Below, piece after piece: positions 35,967 through 48,821 of a DNA stretch of 64,000 bases. The notes under the pieces are model-generated. The model did no database searches. It was not told the origin of the DNA and saw only the letters and a list, made by a program, of their open reading frames with translations. The DNA is from Rhinopomastus cyanomelas (lineage: Eukaryota > Chordata > Aves > Bucerotiformes > Rhinopomastidae), in assembly GCA_013400115.1 (NCBI GenBank), contig VXBP01000410.1:62001-126000 (forward strand), in the 5' to 3' direction. The translations under genes and the position numbers were made by a program. Each line of letters starts with the position of its first letter. Position 1 is the first letter of the stretch.

Positions 35967-36656
35967 AACAACCTCAGGGACCAGTACATGTTGGGGACTG
36001 ACCTGTTGGAGAGCAGTGTAGGACAAAGGGACCTGGGGGTCCTGGTAGGACAGCAGGATGACCATGAGCCAGCAATGTGCTCTTGTGGCCAAGAGGGCCA
36101 ACAGCATCCTGGTGTGGATCAGAAGAGGGGTGGTTAGCAGATGGAGAGAGGTTCTTCTTCCCCTCTACTCTGCCCTGGTGAGACCACACCTGGACTATTG
36201 TGTCCAGTTCTGGGCCTCTCAGTTCAAGAGGGATGCAGAGCTGCTGGAAGGAGTCCAGTGTAGGGCAGCAAGGGTGATTAAGGAAGTGGAGCACCTCCCT
36301 CATGAGGAGAGGCTGAGGGAGTTGGGTCTCTTTAGCTTGGAGAAGAGGAGACTGAGGGGTGACTTCATCAATATTTATAAATATTTGAAGAGTGGGTGTC
36401 ATCTAGTGATAGGACAAGGGGCAATGGGTGTGAGCTGGAACATAGGAGGTTCCAGATCAATATCAGAAGGAACTTCTTCACAGTGAGGGTGACAGAGGAA
36501 GGTCCCTTCCAGGTTGTGTAGTGTCCTTCTCTGAAGGTGTTTAAAACCTACCTGGACATGTTTCTGTGCGATTTGGTCTAGATGATTGTGCTCTGGCAAG
36601 GGGATTGGACTAGATAATCTTTCAAGGTCCCTTCCACTCCCTAATGTTCTGTGATA
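35967..36656 (+). repeat. CR1: CR1 LINE, 690 bp, ORF2 C-terminal region intact-looking
   Basis: A plus-strand CR1 from GGACCAGTACATGTTGGGGA to its tail (CCCTTCCACTCCCTAATG, TTCTGTGATAAG). From 36058 the frame stays open for 142 codons and reproduces the region after the reverse transcriptase core: LLPLYSALVRPHLDYCVQFW (about residues 34-53), EERLRELGLFSLEKRRLRGD and NIYKYLKSGC. The frame then drifts near 36410, where a short deletion has removed the expected QEDGARL-type segment. The 5' two-thirds of the element is missing, so this is a dead but comparatively well-preserved copy. Confidence 0.95.
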
Positions 36657-38492
36657 AGTATTTGTATGTAACTGACCCAACTCTAGCAAAGGCAACAGCA
36701 GCTTTGAGATTCAGAGAATCATTGTGATTTGGGCTCCAGATCACGCAGAATAACATTTCCTCATACCCTGGGCACTCACCTTCCCCCCTGCTTAGACCAG
36801 AGCCTTTGCCCTGTGGCAATACATTATGGAGCAGTTCCTCCAGAGGTTTTTTCTACCAGATCCATGTGCTTACAGGACCATCCAACCACAGAGATTTTAA
36901 CCAAATCAGGTATGGACACACAATTGTGTCTATAGTGAATTAGCCAAAATGTAAGATAAGGAGTGCATGTCTGTGTTCCAGTAGCCAGTGTGGGATCTCA
37001 GAAGAAGTTAAAGTGCCTCAGACAGATGGTATGTGATCCAGCAAAAAGCCTGTCAGTGAAAAGTTAACCTGTCAACATTTATTTTTCTTAACAAATCTGA
37101 GTCAGCAGAGCAACTTTAAACTGGATCAGTGTTTTGTGTCTCACAGTTGCAGCAGGCTTGACTTAAGATGGATTTATTATATCATTGAACCATTATATAC
37201 GAGTGTGCAGAAGATGTAAATACAGCCAAGGGAACTGTATTTCTGTCAGCAAAACACACCCCAGAAGATGCCTCACCCTGAAGCTGTTTGTCTCTGGCTA
37301 CACTGCTTTTAAGCCAGTGTCTGAGAGTCTGTCCAGAAAACAACAACTGCCGTTCCTGCAAGCTGAGTCTCCACAGCACAGTGCCATGGTGTGAATGTTA
37401 GCACCCTCTGCAAAGGGTAGGACAGTACCTGTATGTAGATATAAGTGTTTACAGATAAGTAAATGCAGGTGCAAAGCTTTATCAAAGAACTCTGCTGGAT
37501 TCTGGCACAGGAGCACGCGTTCATCTGTTGTTTATCCTTCCAGGGCCAAGGGTGGGGGGGTTAGGTTCTGCCACCAGGTGTAAGAATGGACTGGGATTTT
37601 CAGCTGGGCTCAGGAAAGCCCATTTCATCCTTCTAATGCCCAGACCCCACACATGTGACACTGCAGAGGTGCTGAAAGCAGAGAAGGAGCTGAGATATTT
37701 GTTTGTGCTGTCCGTCTTGCATTGGGGTTTTTTGTGAGCTGGAACACAGAAGAGCATCATGTGGCTCTGGGTGGGTGCTCCTTCCCTCTCCTGGGTGCTG
37801 CTTCCTGCTGCAGACACCTCAGGGCAGNGGTCCGTCTTGTACTGGGGTTTTTTGTGAGCTGGAACACGGAAGAGCATCATGTGGCTCTGGGTGGGTGCTG
37901 CTTCCTGCTGCAGACACCTCAGGGCAGAGCCTTTGCAGCCTTACAGATGACCACTGTTGTTCATGTCATCAGGTCCAGTTTGTTTCTCTGCATCTATTTA
38001 AGAGGAGAGGATGGTAGAGTTTGCTGCTTGTCACATCTGCTGACTGTGTATAGAAAAGCCCCAGAGCCTGATTTCAGGTGGGATCCTCCAGCAAGATTCT
38101 GGTTTTATATGCAGCATGCAGGAAAAATACATGAGTAGGAGAAGGGGTTTTATTTGGTTTAGATATTTGCATCCACTGTAAAATAAAGAACAGTGTTTTT
38201 GTGAACGGAGGTCATAAATCCTAAACCAGGGAAGAACAGCAAGAACCAGGGCACGAACAATTCATTTTAGCTTTTGACATCATGTAAGCAGAACAAAAAC
38301 AAACCCCAACTTGTAACGAAAGAGGGTTCTGCATCAGAAAACAAAACGTGACAGTGAATGTTTTGACTCCTTTTCTTGGCTTTATCAAATGGACTTAAGT
38401 CCAGAAAGCTGTACAAAGCAGTACCACGCTGTCTGCATACCAGCACTTCTCCTCCTGTGTGCTCCAAAGGCACAGCAAAGAGCAATAATAAA
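36657..38492. other. Gene-free DNA with a local duplication
   Basis: No exon is recognised. The section holds the duplicated block with the unresolved base described at 37710-37927. The open frames across it are produced by the duplication itself. Confidence 0.55.
37710..37927. repeat. Tandem duplication, about 120 + 98 bp, with an N at the junction
   Basis: Unit 1 (37710-37829) and unit 2 (37830-37927) both run from GTCCGTCTTG through TTTTTTGTGAGCTGGAACAC and AGAGCATCATGTGGCTCTGG to AGACACCTCAGGGCAG. They differ by a few substitutions and by about 22 extra bases in unit 1, where CCTTCCCTCTCC and a second TGGGTGCTG are inserted. The only ambiguous base of the window (37828) lies at the junction, which suggests the assembler collapsed or bridged a longer tandem array. 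Confidence 0.93.
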
Positions 38493-39027
38493 ACATCGTA
38501 GAATTGTTTATGTTGGAAAAGACCTTCAAGGTCTAGTTCAACCATTACACTAACTGTCCCAAGCCCACCACTAAACCATGAACTTAAGCTCCAGATGTCC
38601 ATGACTTTAAAACCCATCTGGGTATGGGCAATTCCACCCCCTCCCTGGGCAGCCTGTTACCAATTCTTGATAAACGTTTCAGTTAAGTTTTTCCTAATGT
38701 CTAACCTAAACTTCCCTTGCCACAGTTTGAGGCCATTTCCTCTTGCCCTGTCACCCGTTACTTGTGCGAAGGAGCCAGCATCTAACTCTACAGTCTCCAT
38801 TCAGGTAGTTGTAGAGAGTAATAAGGTCTCCCCTCAGACTTCTTTTCTTCAGACTAAATAGCCCCAGCTTCCTCAGCCACTCCTTGTACTGTTGTTCATC
38901 AGACTCCTAACCATCCCAGTTGCCCTGTTCTGTCCCCTCTTCCAGCACCTCAATGTCTTTCCTGTGTTGGGATTCCTAGAACTGAACCCAGTACTTGAGA
39001 TGCAGCCTTCTCAATGCCCAGTACAGG
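38493..39027 (-). repeat. CR1: CR1 LINE, 3' 535 bp
   Basis: Reverse-strand CR1 of the GTTGGAAAAGACC tail type. It runs from ATCGTAGAATTGTTTATGTT through CCCTCCCTGGGCAGCCTGTT, TTTTCCTAATGTCTAACCTA, GGTAGTTGTAGAGAGTAATA and CACCTCAATGTCTTTCCTGT to about CAATGCCCAGTACAGG. The tail type and higher divergence suggest an older subfamily than the ATTAGGGATTGG copies. No useful frame survives. Confidence 0.94.
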
Positions 39028-40669
39028 AGTTTCTTGTGAGGTTTTCTGATTTGTGACCACATGCTCCAGGTTTGTCTCAGTTGCTTAGACTGAGGTGATC
39101 TGCTGCTTCTGCACCCTGAGACACTGGTTCTGTCCTCCCCAGTACAGACTGGAGCCATGTGGCAGTACTGGCCGACTGCAGGTGCTGTCCTACAGAACTG
39201 CTGCCTTTCAGAGCCAACAAGTTTTGGGTTGCCCACCAGCTACGTGTGCAGCTGTCATAGGACAGGGCTGTGTTTGCAAGTCCATCTGCAGTAGAATTTT
39301 CCAAGGGAGTTTTAAGAGAGACACATCAAAGCTTTTCTTTTACACATTTCAAGGCTTGTAATTTCTCACCAGCAAAACTCTGCTGTTATTCCCTGAGACA
39401 TGCATGAAAGAAAACTTCAGAACAGCAACTTTTATGGCATCTGCCAGTATTTTCATTTTGGCTTAACGGGGGATTTAAATTATTATTGAGTCCTATTTTC
39501 TGAAGAGAGCAAATGCATAGAAATTTGATTATATGGAGACTTTAACTGCATAAACACAATACTTATCCCAGTGGACTAATTCCATTAAGACTTGAACTAT
39601 CCATCTTGGAGTTGCTCATGAATGCAAACTGCCAGAGCTGCTGGCGTTGCTGGGTTTGCAAAACAACTTGTACATTTTTGTGTCAGATAATAAAAGCCAG
39701 ATTTATTTAGAGAGTTATTAAAATAAACAGGTTTAATAATATATTTAAAAACTTCATTGTTACTCATATGCTGTTTCGCTCTGCCTGAGTAATGTTCTTT
39801 ATTACAGCTGTACATCACCTTCCAAACGCCTCTTGCTCTGAACCTTGCAAGGTGCTGAATATGTAAATGGTCGGTCTGTAGCGCAGGCAGGGGGAGAATT
39901 TTAATTCTCAGCGCAGAAACGTCCGTTTCAGTGTTTTGCCTATGCAAACTCTGCTCTGGCTTGCCAGTTTTTTAATTCTACCTATCTTTTAGATAATTCT
40001 TTTCTATCTAAATAACATATTACTGCTGAGGTTTGGGAGTCATTAGGGAAGATCTGCCCAATTAGCATGTTAATTAGGACCTACCCAATTCAGGGACAGG
40101 GAGGTGATTGTTTTATTAGCATTCTGTGAGACGAAAGAAAGATTAATGGCTGTGCCTGCAGCCTTTGAGGAGTATGGAAGTAACACTTCTTATCTGAGGT
40201 ATCTGTGTGTGAATGGAGGTGTTTGAAATGGCTGGACTTACTGAGGGGCTTGCCTGCTGATTAGTTATGCCTGGAGCAGAGAAAAGTATAATTGAGTTTG
40301 TTTCTTGATGAGAAGGAAATGATAGTGCAAAGCAAACGTAAGAGGGCAAGAACCTCTGCTGTTGTAAGTGAGCCCCATTGATTGATTGATATCAGCTAAT
40401 GCTTGGGTCCCTCCAACTGCTTCTCAGTGGGTTGGCAGTATGACATCTATAGCTGTGCTATGCACTGTAGGTGTAGGCAGGTACCCAAATGTCTCCTTGC
40501 TATGAGTGGGAAAGATTAGTTCATAGCCAGCCAGACTGCACCTCTCTTCCAGATGCTGTGTTTTCTCACGGCCACCTCCTCCTCTGAGTCTGACCATAAC
40601 TATGTTGAACAGGTTAAACCTAGGGTATTATAATTCAAAGGGCCTACAATAAAGTCATCTGGAAAAAGA
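39028..40669. other. Gene-free DNA, partly AT-rich
   Basis: No gene is seen. The section from about 39420 to 40140 is AT-rich and contains a 7-bp-stem inverted repeat at 39894-39909 and a TAATTA core at 40071-40076. It could be a conserved non-coding element, but only comparison with other birds could show that. Confidence 0.5.
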
Positions 40670-40993
40670 GAATCACAGAATCCAATCACAGGTTGGAAGG
40701 GACCTCAAAAGATCATCCAGTCCAATCCCCCTGCCACAGGGACACCAAGTCACACAGGAACATATCCAGGCAGGTTTTAAACACCTCCAGTGAAGGAGAC
40801 TCCATAACCCCCCTGGGCAGTCTGTTCCAGTGCTCCATCACCCTCACTGTGAAGAAGTTCCTTCTCAGGTTGATGTGAGCTTATAACCATTGCCCTTCAT
40901 ACTATCACTAGATGACATTGAGAAGAGCCTGGCTCCATCCTCTTCACACCCACCCTTCAAGTACTTATAGACATCAATGTGGTCACCCCTCAT
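40670..40993 (-). repeat. CR1: CR1 LINE, 3' 325 bp
   Basis: Reverse-strand CR1 from GAATCACAGAATCCAATCAC through AGGTTGGAAGGGACCTCAAA, CCAGTCCAATCCCCCTGCCA and CCCCCCTGGGCAGTCTGTTC to TCAATGTGGTCACCCCTCAT. A small internal deletion follows TTCCTTCTCAGGTTGATGTG. It is 5' truncated within the ORF2 C-terminal region. Confidence 0.95.
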
Positions 40994-43456
40994 TCATGAA
41001 ATAGAGGCAGGGATTGTATGGAAATGAAGGAAGATGTGATGAAAATAAGAAAAAAAATAGCTCTGGACAACATTTTCAGAGACAAACGTATGCTCTTTCT
41101 TTTAACTTCATGATCACTAACCATTCCTCCTACATTTCACATTAAACTAATGAATTCTGCTGCAAGAGAAAAGATTATGTCTTCATAATATGCTGAAAAA
41201 ATAAATAAAGTGGTGTCACCATCACTCTTTCCATCAAACAGTTTAATCATTTCTGTCTTGTGCTTGATTTAAGAGCTGTTCTGTCCTGCTTTGGTCAATC
41301 ACCTCAGTTCTGTGCCTGGTATCAGTAAGGATTGGTGGGCAGGACACATTCATTTCATTTTGTCTAGAAAGGTACCACTTGGTGGGTTTCTTAATTATTC
41401 TTAGATGAGGAAAGGTTGTTTAAAAAAAGAAAAAAGCTGAGTCTTCCCTCACCTGCAGGTGTGAGGCTCAGTAACCACCAAGGGAAGCCAGTACCATGGA
41501 GCTGGACACCAGGAACCTTGGAGGCTAGTGTCTGCTTTGGCTGGCCACTGCCATGCAGATTTGCTCCTCTACTCCATGTATGGGTGTGAAACCAGCGTGT
41601 TCCAAGTCTGTCAGCCAAATGTAACTCTTGTCTGTGGTTTTACTGGAAAATTCCAGCACTGATTTATTGCAGAGCTCTCAAATATTCATGTGCACAAAGG
41701 AAACACCAGAGTATTAGAGTTTTTTTCCTCTTCTGAATCATCCATAGACAACACCTATTTTGATGCGGTTCGTTCTTTCTTTCTAAAATCTTTTTTCCTG
41801 AGCTTTCTTGTGAAATTCTTGAGTAAACAGAGTTTCTCAACATATAGAGAGCTGACAATGTGATCTCCTCAACAAATGTGCAGGAAATAGTCTTCTTGGC
41901 TTTGAGAATTGAACAAATAGTCCTTGTGAAGCAAAGAAAACCCTCTTCCCAAGATTTTCCTCAATAGCATGGAGGAGAGCAAAAGAGATCCCTGCAGGCA
42001 TTAGTTTATCCTAGCTCGATCCCGTTGAAAATGCAGGTTAGTATTTAAACCTTGGCTTTACTGTTTTCTCTAGTGCTTGCCCACAAACAGGCTCCATTTG
42101 CGTGTTATGGCAATCTTAACCTTTCTGTTATGAGTCGATGCAGTCCCAGGTAGGTTTGCTAGAAATAATTCCCTTATATTCCTCTGTTTTTTCTGTTGGC
42201 CCTGGACTGGCATCAGATGACCATAAAGTACCAGGTCATGTAGTAAGTTCCCGGTTCGAGTTGCCCTTGCGCAAACCCAGACCTTGTGCTTTCAATGGTT
42301 TGCTTTAACAATAGGATCTTTTTCCAACCAAGCAGAGCTGCGGTGAATTACTTTTCATAAGTTTTATTTTATTTTTCTTCTGTGATGCTGTGCCGTCCTT
42401 ATCCACGTGAATGTGGATCTGGACTGTAAATTACTCTCTTGCTGAATCTTAAATTGGGATGCAAGCAGCTCATCCATCTCACTGAGGATGCAGAACACTA
42501 CGAGGTACGTGTCTGCGATCCGTGTGTCTGTGCTTGCGTGAGTTACAGCCAGGCTGTTCAATAAAATCTGCGCACGGCAATAGTGATGGTTTTTTTAAAG
42601 TCACCCTGAGATGGAGTTTGCTATTTGTCAAACAATAGCTTTTTGATGGCGGTGAAAGCTGCATACTTTATATTTTAATACAACCAACAGTACCTGTGGG
42701 AGACCACAGTTCCGCATAAAACAATTGATTCGACTGATATAAGCAAATTAGGTTTTTGTGACACGGGGAGGAGTTTTCCTTTTAGTCTAAGCTGCTCCCC
42801 ATTGAGAACTCCCACCAGGTGTGCTGTGCTTTCTGAAGTCATTAATGTAGATCAAAGAATAATTAGGCTTTGGCAAGCATAAGGGGGTTTGATTAATCAG
42901 ACTGAACAGCATCCTTTTATCTCATAATACCACTGCCTGTTGGATCAGCGTGGTGTGGCCAGCCTTCGTGACAGTGCTTTAGTGATTATTTTCCCCTTGC
43001 CCAAATGCATGGCAGTCCAAGCCAAGCAGGATCTGGCCTTCTGGTTCTTACCTTTCTGGCAACTGAGAGCCAGGAATAAGTGTTCGTAGAAAATAGCTGA
43101 CCCCGTAGTGAAAACAGTGAAAATCTGTCATGAATTTGAAGCTGGTTTACTGATGGTTGACCCTTTGCTGTTCTCCAGGAGATAGTAGCGTTTCTCCTCG
43201 TGTTTTCAGAGCCTGGCAGCTGACCAGTGCCAAACCCTGACTTGGCAGGGGAGCCAAGTTGGCAGATGCTGAAACTTTGCTGGTATGAGATGAAATCACC
43301 AAGACACTCACAATCCCTATGTCCCCTTTCCACATTCAGGTAACCACAAAGTTTAAGCAGCCTCTCTGTGCATATGAACCAATACTTAGTGCGATCTTTA
43401 GCGAGAGGGAAATCTAGTAAACCTGCTGAACTGTGTACTCCACCAGTGTGGTATTT
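40994..43456. other. Gene-free unique DNA
   Basis: No exon, RNA gene or transposon is recognised. A GGTTCGA string at 42249 superficially resembles a tRNA B box but lacks the rest of the signal. Confidence 0.55.
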
Positions 43457-43521
43457 CCTGGGGGACTGGACTAGCTGATCTTTCGAGGTCCCTTCCGATC
43501 CCTAATGATTCTATGGTTCTT
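43457..43521 (+). repeat. CR1: CR1 3' tail, ultra-short
   Basis: Only the terminal 60-odd bases are present: GGGGGACTGGACTAGCTGAT, CTTTCGAGGTCCCTTCCGAT, CCCTAATGATTCTATGG. Same tail type as 11667 and 16989. Confidence 0.9.
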
Positions 43522-44707
43522 GGAATGTGCCTTTAGAGATGAACTCCATGACCTACAATACAACAGCAGAGTGAGCTGTGGGAGTTAACCTTCCATCAGA
43601 CAGGCGGTGTCGCGTCTGAAAGTACCTGGATATGAGGGATTCTGTTTTCATTGATTTCCCCATGGTGAAATGCTAGGAAAGTCTCATGATGTGCAAACTG
43701 AATAATGAATCAGACACTGAGCCAGCGCTGGTCCTGAACCCCCAATTCTTTGTGAATGACAGAAGCCATCCCTCCACACAGATGTGGAAAATCCACATAG
43801 TAGGTTAGTTTCTCAAGGACAGTCCTGTGCAGCGAGTGACTGATTCTTGCCCTGTATGTGCCAGAGAAGAGAACGGCACCTTCCTGCTCACCCAGAGCAG
43901 TTTGATTCATCTATTGAAAGTTCCTTCTGCCCTTCACAGCCAGTTTTTCCAAAACGGCCCTACTCTTTGCTGACGCCGACGCCGTGGCTTTGCAGAAAGG
44001 GCACGGACTGGTTTCTTGCTTGCAGCTGGCCTATCGATACCCGGGATATAAATCTTTACTCCAGATGAATGAAGTGGGGCAGAAAGTCAATGGTGTTAAC
44101 GTGGTCTTGGCATACAGAGACGTTCTCTGGCTTAATCACTTGGCAAAGCCCTAGGAAATTACTGTCAACAGTTTCAGGTACGTTGATTGGAGGAGACAAG
44201 AGGAGAGGAGTCATCAAGCCAGAATTGTTTGTAAAATCGGGATTTCATGTTTCTGTTAAAGAAGAGCACAGCCCATCGTAGCTGCCCTGCAGAGAGAAGG
44301 AACAGGTTTTGTTGTTAAATTTTAAGTTGGCTACAGTGGCTCCTCTAAGGCCTCATTTTGAACAGGTCCCACAGGTAATGTAAGTGGGGGGGAACACGGG
44401 GGTTTTGACTGAGCAGCAGTCTGTGTCTTGAGAACCACTCAGGGTGCTTCTCTCCTCTCTTTCTGCCGCTGCAGAGCAGCAGCACGCGTGGACACTCCTG
44501 TAGTGCAGAAGCCTTACGGTGTCAGGATCCCACGAACAGCTGATAAACAGATGGGGGAGCAGAGAATCATTTGATGGAGCCATTTCAGTGGTTGTAGAGG
44601 CAGCGGCTGGGACTCGCTCTGAGCGCTGGATGTACCAGGCACAAAAACACTATGAATTTTCACCTGATTCCCATCAAGTTATAGTATAAGAGGATGAAAC
44701 ACCAGTG
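43522..44707. other. Gene-free unique DNA
   Basis: I see no gene. A short GACGCC duplication (43972-43983) makes a small CpG-rich spot. Confidence 0.55.
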
Positions 44708-44745
44708 ATCACAGAATATTAGGGATTGGAAGGGACCTCGAGTGT
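44708..44745 (-). repeat. CR1: CR1 3' tail, ultra-short
   Basis: ATCACAGAATATTAGGGATT followed by GGAAGGGACCTCGAG is the reverse complement of a CR1 end. Fewer than 40 bases are recognisable. Confidence 0.85.
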
Positions 44746-47700
44746 CACTGTTGCATAACAGCACATGCCTGACGGGTGCCAGCAGCACTCACTGCAGAGG
44801 TCTAAGTTATGCTGAGGGAATTCCTAGGAAAACAAGGGGATCACTGTGCTCTGGGCTGCATCCCTACCGGGAGTAAGGAATGCTGACGTGGAGATGGGAC
44901 TTGGTTGGAGACTGGTAACGAACCTCATTAAGGGTTAAACAGGAAACAGCACAGAAACCTTCTCTCTGTAAGATTGTGTTTCCACGTGAAAAACATCTTG
45001 CCTTTTCCTATTTGTTGTTGTGGGGAAAACAGAGAACTATGAAATAAACCTTGTGGTTTTATGCTGCTGATACAATTTTCAGCTTCGCTGGAAACGTGTT
45101 TTTCCCATTTATTTTTTGCCCCCACGATCGTAGATACTATCATTTTTCTGGTAAACTCACCACGGTTACAAGACCGACAAGGTCAGCTATTAGCAACTAG
45201 AATTGAGAAGCCCATAGGAGCATAGGAGCCAAAAGCAGAGCACCTGGAGCCACTGCAGGGTCAGGGCCTCAATTACAGATTAATAGAATTTACTTGGACT
45301 AAAAATTTTCAAAGGATTTTTAAGGTCTGTGAAGTTTCTAGTGAGTTTTGTGTCTGGTTTCCACAGACAAGGGTAAGATGGGGAAATCATCAGAACTCTT
45401 TGTAAAAGGAGTATTCCTGAATTCTCGGAAGGAAAACATCGGCATTTGCGGCTTTCTTGAACAGGAGTCTCAGAAGAATTTAATTCCTTGCTGCTTTCCA
45501 TCAATCACCTCTGCCATGCAAGGCAAGTTAGCATCGCAGCACCCACCCCTACTTCATTGCCCTGCAAAGCACCAGCTCCCTTCCAGCTCCAGGGGTGGTG
45601 TTGAGCAAAAATAAAAATGATAGGAGTGATTCCTGCAAGTGTGAAAAGGCTTTGCACAGGGAATGATGGCAGGTGGTGCAGCTGGATGTGCACACCTTTG
45701 CTCATTCACTACCTTTACAGGGACTGAGCTGCCTTCTGCAAAATGCCTTTGCTCGGGGGACACAGCAGAGCTGTGGGCCAGCCAGAGAGGCCCGCAAAGT
45801 TCTCTCCCTTCTGCATGCTAGGAGCTGAATTTGTCTTCAGAGACTGGGCAAAGAGAAAAGGAAGAACTCTTCTTTCTCTGCACTTTCTTCTGAAGTGACA
45901 GAGCAACAAGATGCAGGACTGAGGGAGTATGGACGGGCAGGTCCTGCACAGCAGACCTTAGCCAGAGCTCCTTCCTGAGATTAAAGGAAAGGAAGTGTTA
46001 CAGCAAGCAGGTGGCATTTTCTTCCATGATTACATTGTTTGTCTTCTTCATTTATACAAATATTTCGGGAAGGCACCCACAAAACATTTCCTTCCACCAA
46101 GTGAAAGATATCTCAAATAAAACGGGGGAAATAGTGCTTTTATTGCCAAAGTATCTGCAGAACAAAGTGCTTGCTTCTTCCTATTTATTTCTAAATCATA
46201 CTCGCGCTAACCCTCACATCCATTTTCTGCATCTCTGCCTGTGTGAAAGAAACTTGGGGAGAAATTACCTCAATAATGTCTTTCTAATCTTCCTTGTTTA
46301 CAGCACACTTTTTGTTCAAAGTCATTATGACAGTCATGGAAGATTCTGAGTATGATGCAGTTATTGAATTTTAAATGAAAACTAAATTGGCTGTGGTAGA
46401 GGGGAAAAATATTTCATAACACAGTAATTTTTCCTCAGGGTACAGTTGCTACATTTTATTAGAAATAAGCAATTTTCACTGTGTCTCCAAAATGTATAGA
46501 GCAGATAAATGTGAGATACTAATCTAAGGGAAAAAGGCTTCCACAAGTAGTTAACACCAAATGGGGGTTTCGAGTTTGCATGTTTTCCACGTTTTTCCGG
46601 TGTGCTGGAGAAGCTATTTACTCATTTTACTGAAGTGAAACACACCTTAGCGTTCCACACTGGTCAAAACCTCCTGTGGTGTCGGTTAGATGGGATTTAA
46701 TTGAGCCGTTTGGAGGCTTTTTCTGCTTGATTTGTGCATTTGGGAAGCGGGAACATTACCTGTACGTGAAAGGTATTAAGGCGCCCATGTGGCTGCTAAA
46801 CAAAACCATCTGCTGAACAGGCAGCATTCAGCTCCGTAGTGATTCCAGGCATCTCCCAGCCCAGTGTCCCACCAGCCCCACACAAGGTGGAGCACCCCAA
46901 GTTTTCTGTGTGGTTCTACTAGCAAAGCAAAGAGAAGGCATTTAAGACCGTAAATCCTGGGATAAAATAAAGTTCACCCCAGTGTTGCAGGGCAGTTGGC
47001 AGGGACTGACTTCACAGAAGAGCTCTGTCAGCTGTTGGGTCTCTGCAGGGAGCCCTGCTTCTGCACAGCATGGTCCAGAGCTACCCAGAAGAGCCCAGAG
47101 CAGCCTGGCACCCGTGGCAGTCCCCTGAGCCCTGGTGGCATGGGCATCCCCCTGGCAGAGCCTCTGGAGAACAGATTTCTGCAGCTGCTCAAGCTGCTCC
47201 AGCAGCATAATTCAGCCATCCCTTTCTGAGTGAGCAGCACTGATGCCCTGGTTTTATGTTCATTAGATTTGCCTCATTCCTTCAGCAGCTCTCAAGCTCT
47301 AGTTAGGCTGCAAACGAGAGCTACATTCAAATCGGTGCTTAGTGAATTCTCATTAACCAGTATTAGTTCTTGTTCAGCTTTGGCTTCAATTACAGTTTGT
47401 CAGGCTGGAAGTGGATATGAATTAATTGTAGCAGATGAAGAGATGTATTTTATGTATTTGAAAAGTCTACAAATTAGTATGGAAATGCATCCGCACGTGG
47501 GCAGTGGAGTCTGTGGGGTCACAGTTTCACCCAGAACTGCAGCTGTCGCCAGCCCATAGCACTGATATTGTTCCCACCTTGGCATGTGTCTGCCTTTCAG
47601 CTCCTCTACGAGGGAGCCAAGCCCTGCCCAGCCTCAGTCACGTTAACAAGCTGTAGGTTTTCTCTGAGAGCTTTTAATGGGCAACAGAGCTGCTGTGCAA

Positions 47701-48821
47701 TTCCATGTAGCCATATCTTCATGCTTCCAGCCAGGATGATCTTGTCAGCTTTGGTGATGCGAGTCCCCTGCTAGTGTCACCTCTTTGTTTGGTGACTGCA
47801 GATGGCATTGCCGGTGTAAATGCCTGGAGTGTGCAGAGCAGGGTCAATGCAGCACCAAGCAGAAGAGGTTTGGTTTGAGCAGAGACTGTAGGTTTGCAAT
47901 AGGATGCAGTTAAGGAGAAACCATGGTTTGCTTGCCTCAGACTGTTTTGTGCTTTGGGATGTAAAACCTGCATAGTGAATGTCAAGTTCAGAAGAGTATG
48001 CATACAGTATCATGTTAGAGGTTCACAAACTGATGCCATTTTCAGAAAATTTGGTCTGGGATTGGCTTTTTCACACTTTTGCCAGCATGCTGAAATGGAT
48101 TACCAGGCAGCTCCCAGCAAACCTCATGCTAAGTAAGCTAACTCAATTTATCTGCACTTATCAGATGCTGGAATGAGAGACCATTTAGAACTGAATATGT
48201 TAATGTAAGTCTCTGTCTCTCCAGATTAATCACAAGCAGTTATATTTTTATGATTTAGCAGCGTTGTTTATGACTAACATTTACAGAAGATTACTAGTAG
48301 ATTTTCAATAATAACTTCTTGGCTCAAACTGAGATTATAACAAATTTGGTGATAATTGGGCGACCGTTAAATTTAGGAACTGATAAATACAGGGAGGTAT
48401 TCACAACTCGGTATCGCCTGCTGGCATGATGGTAGGTTAGACTTCTGAATGCGCCACTACATCATGAACGTATGGCTTGCTAAAAATAATGTTGCTGAAA
48501 TAAGTCTCAGCCTGTAAGCGAATGAAAGAGGGCAAATGTAATCAGTTGTGAAAAGCATTTTCTAATTAACAGGTTTCATCATCTGTGATCAAATAGCAAA
48601 ATTCCTCGCAGTATCCCGCTCCACCTTCTGTTCTTTTTTCTTTGCTAAATATATTGGCAAGTTGTCATCAGTTGCTTTGCTTCCCATGGAGTCTGTGCAG
48701 GCTTGTCCATGGGATAGAGACCTGTATTAAGAAAACATGATTGCAGAAACTTGGAGGAAAACTTCTCTGATTCAGAAGCAGTGTCCAAAAATAGCATTTA
48801 TTCCTTCCTTCATGCTAACAT
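44746..48821. other. Gene-free unique DNA, about 4 kb
   Basis: I see no recognised gene. A locally GC-richer patch at 46990-47230 has overlapping open frames on both strands (77 and 88 codons) with no known domain. The AT-rich section 48220-48640 could be a non-coding element. Confidence 0.5.

Noticed and set aside
36399..36695. Minus-strand frame over the CR1 at 35967
   Set aside because: Shadow of the plus-strand ORF2 remnant.
42240..42275. tRNA-like B box GGTTCGA
   Set aside because: The expected CC following it is missing, and there is no A box at the right distance or acceptor stem.
46996..47229. GC-richer 77-codon frame with leucine-rich end
   Set aside because: Overlapped by a longer frame on the other strand and by others; GC content explains the lack of stops.
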